From positions 1-9,325 of the forward strand of contig DAOVGW010000012.1 of the NCBI GenBank assembly GCA_030672225.1: a stretch of 9,325 nt of DNA. Direction: 5' to 3'. This DNA comes from Dehalococcoidales bacterium. GTDB taxonomy: Bacteria; Chloroflexota; Dehalococcoidia; Dehalococcoidales; ARS1013. The notes below the pieces were generated by a model. The model saw only the letters and a program-made list of their open reading frames with translations, did not search any database and was not told the origin of the DNA. Both the position numbers and the translations under genes were made by a program. Shown here in pieces: positions 1 to 5,897 of the stretch (position 1 is the first letter of the stretch; each line of letters begins with the position of its first letter).

Positions 1-266
1 AGCCCGGCGGCAATCGACAGTGGACTGCTATAGTCGGCCCAATTGAGCTCTTTGGGGATGATACCCTTGCCCGAGCCAGAGACGCCAGCCGAGACAATCT
101 GTTCGAGACTTACCTTCTCACCTAGCCGGGCAATTAGTGAATTAACTGCCGCTGTAGGATTGGAGGTTATTTTTTCGCTGTCAAGCTGAATGACCTTGTC
201 GGTGTCATCAATAAGTGCCAGCTTGACCCTTACCGAGCCGATATCCAAACCTAGAGAAAAAGTCAT
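1..266 (-). CDS. BadF/BadG/BcrA/BcrD-type ATPase (CoA-substrate enzyme activase family), N-terminal part only
   Basis: The 88 visible residues begin with a glycine-rich ASKHA phosphate-1 loop (LGLDIGSVRVKLALID, residues 5-20), the mark of the acetate kinase/Hsp70/actin ATPase fold as used by activators of 2-hydroxyacyl-CoA dehydratases and benzoyl-CoA reductases. A second glycine-rich segment (AGVSGSGKG, residues 60-68) fits the next strand-turn of the same subdomain. In this family an iron-sulfur dimer uses ATP to push an electron into a partner dehydratase; the cysteines that would hold the cluster lie beyond the left edge and cannot be checked. The ATG at 264-266 is chosen because the conserved motif starts four residues later. 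There is no good Shine-Dalgarno sequence before it. The gene is separated from recG by 217 bp and may have its own promoter. Family assignment is fairly sure; the substrate is unknown, and large multidomain activase-dehydratase fusions begin in the same way. Confidence 0.8.
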   Translation of the reverse strand, partial: MTFSLGLDIGSVRVKLALIDDTDKVIQLDSEKITSNPTAAVNSLIARLGEKVSLEQIVSAGVSGSGKGIIPKELNWADYSSPLSIAAG

Positions 267-279
267 TTTCGTGGCACTA

Positions 280-288
280 ATTCTAACA
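280..288 (-). promoter_or_regulatory. Weak extended -10 candidate close to the activase start
   Basis: On the minus strand this reads TGTTAGAAT, matching the TGnTAnnnT extended -10 form. Transcription from it would begin only about six or seven bases before the ATG at 266 and give an almost leaderless message. That would fit the missing Shine-Dalgarno sequence. No convincing -35 is present, so this is a secondary candidate to the site at 427-435. Confidence 0.25.
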
Positions 289-350
289 CAGGTGAGGTTT
301 TTTAGGAAGGCTAAGCTATAACGGGTTGATTTTCACTTTGCCGGGGGATA

Positions 351-381
351 CTCTTCTAGTGGATAGGTAAAATCTCTTCTA
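351..381. repeat. Two direct copies of an 8-mer, 23 bp apart
   Basis: CTCTTCTA occurs at 351-358 and again at 374-381. Each copy is preceded by GGATA (at 346-350 directly, and at 361-365 with eight bases between). The pair lies in the presumed leader of the activase gene, between its better promoter candidate and its start codon. A 23 bp start-to-start spacing is about two helical turns, which could suit a DNA-binding regulator, but two short copies can also arise by chance. Confidence 0.35.
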
Positions 382-387
382 AGGTCT

Positions 388-403
388 ACAAGCTTTGGCT
401 TGT
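388..403. other. Small perfect hairpin in the spacer between recG and the activase gene
   Basis: ACAAGC at 388-393 pairs with GCTTGT at 398-403 around a four-base loop. The flanks do not extend the stem and neither strand has a T-run directly after it, so it is not a normal intrinsic terminator. It would lie near the 5' end of the activase leader RNA if transcription starts near 420. Confidence 0.4.
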
Positions 404-426
404 TCAAAATGACTTTTTATGCCCAG

Positions 427-435
427 ATTATAGCA
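427..435 (-). promoter_or_regulatory. Extended -10 promoter candidate for the activase gene
   Basis: The minus strand reads TGCTATAAT here: a perfect TATAAT preceded by the TGn extension. No good -35 hexamer lies at the usual distance, which is normal for extended -10 promoters. The predicted start near 420 leaves a leader of about 150 bases before the ATG at 266. It sits about 50 bp past the recG stop, so it would give the activase gene transcription independent of the recG cluster. Confidence 0.5.
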
Positions 436-483
436 CAGGACTGGTTAAGAGGGGGTAACCTGGGTACTTTCACCTATTCATCC

Positions 484-2940
484 CTAGCTCATCTCCCCAG
501 CTTCTGTTGTCCAGACTCTAGCCAGTTCCTTAGCCAGCAGGGCGTGTTCGGGTTTTTCTAAAGTCTTGTCTTTTTCAAAGAGTCTTATTGCCTCACTGCG
601 GACTAGCTCCAGCAGAGCCACATCAGAGAGTTTAGCCATGCGCAGGTCGGGCAGTCCGCTCTGGCGGGTGCCGAAGAACTCTCCCGGCCCACGCAGCCTC
701 AAGTCCTCTTCCGCCAGCTCAAATCCATCCTGAACCTTCTCTATTATGTCCAGCCGCTCTCTACTTATCTCTGAGGGATTCTCAGACAGCAGCATGCAGT
801 AGCTCTGCTCCTTGCCTCTACCTACCCGACCACGAAACTGATGCAGTTGAGATAGGCCAAAGCGATCGGCGCTCTCTATCAGCATAACTGTGGCGTTGGG
901 CACATCAATGCCGACCTCTACTACCGGCGTTGAAACCAGAATATTAAGCTCATTTGAGCGAAAGCGGCGCATTACCCCGTCCTTCTCTGCTGCCGACATA
1001 CGCCCATGAAGCAGGCCCAGCTTAAGCTCAGAAAAGACCTCCTGGGATAACCTCTCGTATTCGGCAATGGCTGCCCGAGCCTGAATGGCCTCCGACTCTT
1101 CAACCAAAGGGCAGATAATAAATGCCTGACGGCCGGCCGCTACCTGGCGATGAATAAAGGCATAGGCACTCTCCCGCTGCCGTGGTTTAAGCCACTTCGT
1201 CTTTATCACCTGTCTCCCCGGCGGCAGCTCATCTATCACTGACAGGTCAAGGTCGCCATATAAGGTCAAGGCCAGTGTTCGTGGTATAGGTGTTGCCGTC
1301 ATTACCAGTACATGGGGGCTAAATCCCTTCTGCCGTAGTGCTGAGCGCTGAGTAACGCCAAAGCGGTGCTGTTCGTCAACTACGGTCAGTCCCAGTCGAG
1401 CAAACTCCACACCTTTTTGAATTAGGGCATGGGTGCCGATGACAATATCTATCTCTCCCTCCAAGATGAGTTGCTGGAGCTCCTGCTTCCTGGCTTCTTT
1501 AATATCACCAACAAGCAGCGCTACGGTAACCAGGCGTGGTAGTAGCCCGGAGTAGCTATGTAGATAGTCCTCCGTTACTTCTTGGTGCCCGGCTCTGGAT
1601 AGGAGGTGACAGATATTGGTGAAGTGCTGCTCAGCCAGAATCTCGGTAGGCGCCATAAATGCCCCCTGGTATTCATTAGCCGCCGCCATAAGTAAGGCGG
1701 CAGTAGCTACCACTGTCTTACCACTGCCTACCTCCCCCTGTAGCAGGCGAGACATCGGGATTGGTTTCCCCAGGTCAGCCAGTATTTCCCTGAGCACTTT
1801 TTGTTGAGCCACGGTTAACTCAAAGGGTAAAGAATTTAGCAAGGTTTGAAGCACCGATGTCTTAGCAGCAAAAGGGCTACCCGGCTGACCTTCCTGCCAC
1901 TGACGCTTTCTGCTTAGGACGCCAAGCTGCAGGAGAAAGAGTTCATCAAAAGCCAGGCGTACCCGCGCCCGGTCCTTCACTTCCTCGTCTTCGGGAAAGT
2001 GAGCCTGAGAAATGGCCTCAGGCAGCTCTAAGAGGTTACACCGCTCTCGCAACTCCGGTGGCAGACAGTCTTCCATCTTATAGGCCCACTGGTCAACGGC
2101 CCCTTTCATCAGTTTTCTTACCTGGCGGGGCTTGAGCCCCTGGGTCAGCGGGTAGAGGGGAACCAGACGCCCGGTATGTACTAGTTCTCTCTCCTCGGCT
2201 AGTTCCCACTCCGGAGATTCAAATACCGGTCGCCCGTTAAACATGACTACCCGACCGCTTAAGACTACCCGTTTATTAGTAGCCAGTTGTTTGACTAGGT
2301 AGGGGTTATTAAACCATACCACCCTGACATTACCAGTCTCATCACCGACAATCGCCTCAGTAGAGCGCCGACCACCAAGCCTAACCTCACGCGCCTGCCA
2401 CACATTGGCAATAATGGTCTCCTCCTTGCCCTCGGTTAGCTGTGAGATAGACTTTCGCTGACTATAGTCAAGGTGACGATTGGGGAAGAAATATAAGAGG
2501 TCCCGAACTGTACTAACACCCAGCTTACCGAACTTGGCCGCCAGGTTTTGACTGATGCCCTTTATAACAGTAATCGGTGAGTTTAGGGAGAGACCAGTGC
2601 CTGCCCCTCTTACTCCTGGCTTTGATGATAGTCGGTGAACCCTCGGGGTTGGTTTTACTTCAACCTTCTTATCTACCGGGTGCTCAACCTCAGATAGAAA
2701 GCCAAGCACCTCGTTAACCCATTCGGTACGCTGCTCTCTACTGAGCGAGGTATAGTTAGAGTTAACCAGACGAAGCCTATGAAATTGCTTTTGAGATTGG
2801 GGGTCGGTTATTGCCCCCATAGACTTAACTGCCCATTTATTGAGGAATTTATCCAGCCCACCGATTACTGCTGAATCGGTATAGCCCTTTTTATGCTCAA
2901 GCTCAAGAATCTTACGCAGTGGAGCAAAATCTACTGACAA
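484..2940 (-). CDS. recG: ATP-dependent DNA helicase RecG
   Basis: RecG is a monomeric superfamily 2 double-strand DNA translocase that regresses stalled forks and moves branched DNA junctions. Residues 1-120 are an N-terminal extension not found in E. coli RecG. A helix-hairpin-helix-like segment follows (126-150), then the OB-fold wedge domain (about 174-246). The helicase motifs are all visible: Walker A GEVGSGKT (402-409), DEQH box (522-525), TATPIPRT (548-555), arginine-finger motif QFRGRVGR (701-708), and the RecG/Mfd-type C-terminal segment ending GTRQSG (757-762). At 818 residues it is longer than typical RecG (about 690) because of the N-terminal extension and an insertion near 450-468. 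The start is TTG, supported by an in-frame stop only about 30 bases upstream, no ATG between, and GGAG eight bases before the TTG. It is the last gene of the fakA-degV-recG cluster, 131 bp after degV. Confidence 0.96.
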   Translation of the reverse strand: MSVDFAPLRKILELEHKKGYTDSAVIGGLDKFLNKWAVKSMGAITDPQSQKQFHRLRLVNSNYTSLSREQRTEWVNEVLGFLSEVEHPVDKKVEVKPTPRVHRLSSKPGVRGAGTGLSLNSPITVIKGISQNLAAKFGKLGVSTVRDLLYFFPNRHLDYSQRKSISQLTEGKEETIIANVWQAREVRLGGRRSTEAIVGDETGNVRVVWFNNPYLVKQLATNKRVVLSGRVVMFNGRPVFESPEWELAEERELVHTGRLVPLYPLTQGLKPRQVRKLMKGAVDQWAYKMEDCLPPELRERCNLLELPEAISQAHFPEDEEVKDRARVRLAFDELFLLQLGVLSRKRQWQEGQPGSPFAAKTSVLQTLLNSLPFELTVAQQKVLREILADLGKPIPMSRLLQGEVGSGKTVVATAALLMAAANEYQGAFMAPTEILAEQHFTNICHLLSRAGHQEVTEDYLHSYSGLLPRLVTVALLVGDIKEARKQELQQLILEGEIDIVIGTHALIQKGVEFARLGLTVVDEQHRFGVTQRSALRQKGFSPHVLVMTATPIPRTLALTLYGDLDLSVIDELPPGRQVIKTKWLKPRQRESAYAFIHRQVAAGRQAFIICPLVEESEAIQARAAIAEYERLSQEVFSELKLGLLHGRMSAAEKDGVMRRFRSNELNILVSTPVVEVGIDVPNATVMLIESADRFGLSQLHQFRGRVGRGKEQSYCMLLSENPSEISRERLDIIEKVQDGFELAEEDLRLRGPGEFFGTRQSGLPDLRMAKLSDVALLELVRSEAIRLFEKDKTLEKPEHALLAKELARVWTTEAGEMS

Positions 2941-2967
2941 GACCCTGTCTCCGTTCGCCCTGACAGG
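2941..2967 (-). promoter_or_regulatory. Ribosome-binding site and overlapping hairpin at the recG TTG start
   Basis: The minus strand carries GGAG eight bases before the TTG. A six-base perfect inverted repeat, CCTGTC at 2944-2949 and GACAGG at 2962-2967 on the plus strand, forms a stem whose 3' arm ends three bases before the start codon and takes in the last base of the GGAG. Together with the TTG start this suggests low translation of recG. The stem is short with a 12-base loop, so its effect is inferred, not shown. Confidence 0.4.
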
Positions 2968-3071
2968 CAGCTAAGGGCAAGAAAAACTCAACTTTGGCCG
3001 GTGCAGGGATGGTAAGGAAACTCCTCAGCCAGTTGGGGTGTCAGGTCGGCAGTACCAAATACTCCTTTAGG

Positions 3072-3917
3072 CTAGTTTCCTTCCCCTTCCAGAACGGATA
3101 CCGCCATGGCACCAGGTCCGGCATATGTTCCCACCACCGGGCTAATTGTTGACCTGTAGATGCGCTCTTTAGGGAATAACGAACTGAGACGCTCAACCAG
3201 CTTATCGGCATCATCAGGGGTAGTAGCATGTTCCACCGCCAGCGCCTCAATGTTGGAGAAGCCAGCTACAAAATTGTATAAATAATCCATACCTGCTGCT
3301 CGAGACCGCAACTTCGTTTTCTCTGACATCTCGCCATCCTTCACAGTAAGAATTGGCTTTATTGATAACATTGCCCCCAGCACCCCCCGTGCCTTACCGA
3401 TACGACCCCCCTTGGCTAGATACTCAAGGGTGTCAAAATAGGCAATAAGATGTGACCGGGGCATAGCCCTACGCACCAGACCAGCAGCCTCGTCCAGGTT
3501 TACCCCAGCCTGAGCTGCCTTGGCCGCAGCAATGACTATCAGTCCCAGTCCCATTGCCACTGTCTGGGAGTCAATCACTTCAATGCGGCATTTCCCCTCC
3601 ACCATACCCTTGGCATTAGTTGCTGATTCATAGGTGCCACTGAGCTTAGAGGATAGAGTAATGACTAGAATTTCATTGGTTTCCTCAGCCAGCTTGTTGT
3701 AGACATCAATGAAATCTCCGGGAGGGGGTTGCGTGGTCTTAGGCCAGTGAGCATCGTGAGCCAACCTATGATAGAATTCATCGGTGGTCATAGTAACCCG
3801 GTCAAGAAAGGCTTCATGACCAAAAGATACCGTTAGTGGCACAACGGTAATCCCCAGCTCCTCGGCCATGTCACTGGTAATATCAGATAGACTGTCGGTA
3901 ACAATTTTGACTGCCAT
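3072..3917 (-). CDS. DegV family fatty acid-binding protein (FakB-like subunit of fatty acid kinase)
   Basis: DegV/FakB proteins hold a fatty acid in a deep pocket and present its carboxyl group to the kinase FakA for phosphorylation. The family pattern is clear over 281 residues, the usual length: opening VTDSLSDI (6-13), TTQPPPGDF (61-69), SSKLSGTYESA (89-99), the strongly conserved LEYLAKGGRIGKA (164-176), and a C-terminal VVGTYAGPGA (261-270). In most family members I know, the last motif reads GTHxGPG; here the histidine is a tyrosine (residue 265). The ATG is fixed by a strong Shine-Dalgarno sequence eight bases upstream. Only 17 bp separate it from the end of the DAK2/FakA gene, so the two are surely co-transcribed, which supports a FakB role. 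The fatty acid preferred cannot be read from the sequence. Confidence 0.92.
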   Translation of the reverse strand: MAVKIVTDSLSDITSDMAEELGITVVPLTVSFGHEAFLDRVTMTTDEFYHRLAHDAHWPKTTQPPPGDFIDVYNKLAEETNEILVITLSSKLSGTYESATNAKGMVEGKCRIEVIDSQTVAMGLGLIVIAAAKAAQAGVNLDEAAGLVRRAMPRSHLIAYFDTLEYLAKGGRIGKARGVLGAMLSIKPILTVKDGEMSEKTKLRSRAAGMDYLYNFVAGFSNIEALAVEHATTPDDADKLVERLSSLFPKERIYRSTISPVVGTYAGPGAMAVSVLEGEGN

Positions 3918-3925
3918 AGCAAAAA

Positions 3926-3934
3926 CCCTCCTTT
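3926..3934 (-). promoter_or_regulatory. Strong Shine-Dalgarno sequence for degV
   Basis: The minus strand reads AAAGGAGGG eight bases before the degV ATG and directly after the fakA stop codon. It is the best ribosome-binding site in the window and suggests that the binding protein is made in good supply relative to its kinase partner, whose own site (AAGGATG) is weaker. Confidence 0.8.
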
Positions 3935-5578
3935 TTACTCAATAGAAACAATATAATTATAGTGTGGCTGGCCGCCTTTAACTACCTCAACCTGAAGGTT
4001 AGGGTATTTTCCGAAGATGCTAGCATTAACCTGCTGAGCCTCAGCCTCCTTGGTATCCGCCCCATAGTATATGGTAACTACCTCAGCTTTGTCTAAATCT
4101 ACCTTGGATAAGACATCACCCAGAACATCAACACTTTTATCACCAGCGGCTACCAGATTGCCATCCAGAAGGCCAATAGCCTGTTTCTTCTTAATGTTGA
4201 GCCCGTTTAGCTTGGTCGAACGTACCGCCCGAGTAATTTCAATAGTCTTCACTGTTGACATGGCTTCTGTCATAATCCTACCGTTAGTTTCAAAGTCGGC
4301 CTCATAATCAAAGGCTAAAAGTGCCGCTACACCCTGTGGGATTGTTTCCGTAGGCACTACCTTAATGCTTTTCTCAGTCAAGGATTTGACCTGTTCAGCA
4401 GTAAGCACTATGTTTTTATTATTGGGCAGGATAATAACCTTATCTGATGCTACTTGCTCTACAGCCTGGAGCAAATCCTTAGTGCTGGGGTTCATTGTCT
4501 GCCCCCCGAGGACAATGGCGGCTACTCCCAGGCTGGTAAAAACATCAGTCAGCCCATCCCCGGAGACAACAGCGGTAATTGCCATACCAGTCACCGGTGC
4601 CCTCCCCCTCTGCATCTCCAGGAATTCCAGGCGCTGCTCATCCATATTTCGTATGCTCACATGGTGCGTGGTGCCCAGTGAGGTGGCATAGTGAATAACA
4701 TTGCCCGGGTCCAGGGTGTGGATATGAACCCTGATCATAGCATCATCGCCAACTACAATCAGAGATTCCCCCTTCTTTGCCAACTTTTTCCTGAGTTGAT
4801 CTAGTTCAAGGTCCTTTCCCTTAAGCATAAACTCGGTACAGTAGCCGAAAGGAGTCTCATCAACAGCTAATCTTTCTGGCGCCGTGATAGCAAGTGGCGT
4901 TAGCGGTATATTGCTGGCAATCATCTGGGGCTTGCGGAACTGCATCTGTTCTGCCTCGCCTCTTAAGTAACGTAGGGCACCTTCCAGAATGGTATACAAA
5001 CCCTGCCCACCGGCATCCACCACCCCAGCCTCCCTTAATACGGCAAGAAGACTGGGGGTATTAGCCACCGACTCACTGGCGGCATCAACTGCCGCTTCCA
5101 TAACCGAAACAGGGTCATCACTGCCACTGGCAGCCTGTGCCTGGGCAGCGGCGGCGGCGTCCTTAATCACGGTAAGAATGGTCCCCTCTACAGGATTACT
5201 CAACCCCTTATAGGCCATCGTTGATGCCTGCAAAAGGGCATTAGCCAGGTCACTACCGTTAAATGCTTCCTTTTCTGCCAAACCCTGCGCCAAGCCGCGC
5301 CAGAATTGCGATAGAATTACGCCGCTATTACCGCGAGCCCCCATCAGTGCCCCGCTAGCCATAGCTTGAGCCACTGCTGAAACATCACGGTCATGAACCC
5401 TGTCGGCTTCCTCTATTGTGGAACGCATGGTAAGCAGCATGTTAGTTCCACAATCACCATCTGGCACCGGGAAGACATTCAAAGCATCTATATCTGAAGC
5501 ACTCTTTTCTAGCCAGTTAGTCGCCGCGGCAAACATCTCCCGCAGGTCTTGCCCACTGATAGTATTTGCTTGCTCCAT
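3935..5578 (-). CDS. fakA: DAK2 domain protein, fatty acid kinase catalytic subunit (FakA/YloV-like)
   Basis: FakA transfers phosphate from ATP to a fatty acid carried by a DegV/FakB protein, giving acyl-phosphate for phospholipid synthesis. The N-terminal DhaL-like kinase domain (about 1-210) carries the Mg-ATP loop NVFPVPDGDCGTNM (34-47) with Asp40 and Asp42, then ARGNSGVILSQ (81-91) and GVVDAGGQGLY (185-195). The middle domain has GYCTEF (245-250) and HIHT (285-288); Cys247, His285 and His287 match the zinc ligands known in FakA. The C-terminal domain has GGQTMNPST (358-366) and the LPNNKNI segment (384-390). Full length at 547 residues. Where most family members I know have DGDTGTN, Cys43 replaces the threonine. 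A weak AAGGATG site precedes the ATG. It heads the cluster with degV 17 bp downstream, and a promoter candidate lies about 85-110 bp upstream. Confidence 0.92.
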   Translation of the reverse strand: MEQANTISGQDLREMFAAATNWLEKSASDIDALNVFPVPDGDCGTNMLLTMRSTIEEADRVHDRDVSAVAQAMASGALMGARGNSGVILSQFWRGLAQGLAEKEAFNGSDLANALLQASTMAYKGLSNPVEGTILTVIKDAAAAAQAQAASGSDDPVSVMEAAVDAASESVANTPSLLAVLREAGVVDAGGQGLYTILEGALRYLRGEAEQMQFRKPQMIASNIPLTPLAITAPERLAVDETPFGYCTEFMLKGKDLELDQLRKKLAKKGESLIVVGDDAMIRVHIHTLDPGNVIHYATSLGTTHHVSIRNMDEQRLEFLEMQRGRAPVTGMAITAVVSGDGLTDVFTSLGVAAIVLGGQTMNPSTKDLLQAVEQVASDKVIILPNNKNIVLTAEQVKSLTEKSIKVVPTETIPQGVAALLAFDYEADFETNGRIMTEAMSTVKTIEITRAVRSTKLNGLNIKKKQAIGLLDGNLVAAGDKSVDVLGDVLSKVDLDKAEVVTIYYGADTKEAEAQQVNASIFGKYPNLQVEVVKGGQPHYNYIVSIE

Positions 5579-5622
5579 TTTAGGCCATCCTTTTGAAAAT
5601 GCTTGTCACCCCACCCTCACCC

Positions 5623-5651
5623 TTGCCAAGTCTTTTCAGTTATGATAGTAT
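5623..5651 (+). promoter_or_regulatory. Promoter candidate for rpmB
   Basis: TTGCCA (5623-5628) and TAGTAT (5646-5651) are separated by exactly 17 bp. Each hexamer matches four of six consensus positions, including the most important ones in the -10. Transcription would start near 5658, giving rpmB a leader of about 50 bases. It points directly at the minus-strand promoter candidate at 5662-5690. Confidence 0.45.
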
Positions 5652-5661
5652 TACCAATGGG

Positions 5662-5690
5662 ATTTTACACCATTTTTTTTTGCCAGTCAA
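5662..5690 (-). promoter_or_regulatory. Sigma70-type promoter candidate for the fakA-degV-recG cluster
   Basis: The minus strand reads TTGACT (5685-5690), a 17 bp spacer and TAAAAT (5662-5667): five of six consensus positions in each box. The spacer contains a run of nine A. The predicted start near 5655 leaves about 77 bases before the fakA ATG. This is the best promoter match in the window. Confidence 0.65.
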
Positions 5691-5708
5691 CGGGGATAAT
5701 ATACGACT

Positions 5709-5897
5709 ATGAAATGTGACCTATGTGGCAAATCAGCCCAATTCGGGCATAATGTCAGCCATTCCAAGCGGCATACTAATCGCCAGTGGCTACCCAATAT
5801 TCATCCAGCAACTCTAATAATAGACGGCAAAAAAAGGCGACTCAACCTGTGCACCAGATGCCTGCGCTCACAACGAAAACCAGCTAAGGCTGTTTAG
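5709..5897 (+). CDS. rpmB: 50S ribosomal protein L28 (bL28), zinc-ribbon form
   Basis: bL28 is a small structural protein of the bacterial large ribosomal subunit. The 62-residue sequence opens with MKCDLCGKSAQFGHNVSHS and continues with NRQWLPNIHPATL, which is typical for the family. CxxC pairs at 3/6 and 48/51 mark the zinc-binding C+ form. An in-frame stop at 5697-5699 leaves ATG 5709 as the only sensible start. There is no clear Shine-Dalgarno sequence: GGGG at 5692-5695 is too far away to be ideal. It is the only plus-strand gene here, divergent from fakA and convergent with argH, whose stop codon it overlaps by four bases. Many bacteria keep rpmB beside the fakA (yloV) gene, which agrees with the assignment. 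Confidence 0.95.
   Translation: MKCDLCGKSAQFGHNVSHSKRHTNRQWLPNIHPATLIIDGKKRRLNLCTRCLRSQRKPAKAV

Noticed and set aside
2988..3071. In-frame open stretch of 27 codons after the degV TAG stop, which could suggest stop-codon read-through or UAG recoding.
   Set aside because: A stretch this short without stops is expected often by chance, DegV is already full length at the TAG, and recG also ends in TAG, so recoding is unlikely.
3041..3250. 69-codon minus-strand reading frame overlapping the end of degV.
   Set aside because: It lies in another frame of the clearly conserved degV gene, lacks a ribosome-binding site and has no recognisable motif.
4071..5213. Several plus-strand reading frames of 70-110 codons opposite fakA.
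   Set aside because: They are antisense shadows of a well conserved gene; their sequences are low in recognisable features and have no ribosome-binding sites.
5692..5708. GATAAT at 5695-5700 as the -10 of a leaderless rpmB transcript.
   Set aside because: No -35 lies at a suitable distance and the upstream candidate at 5623-5651 has better spacing; leaderless rpmB remains possible but weakly supported.
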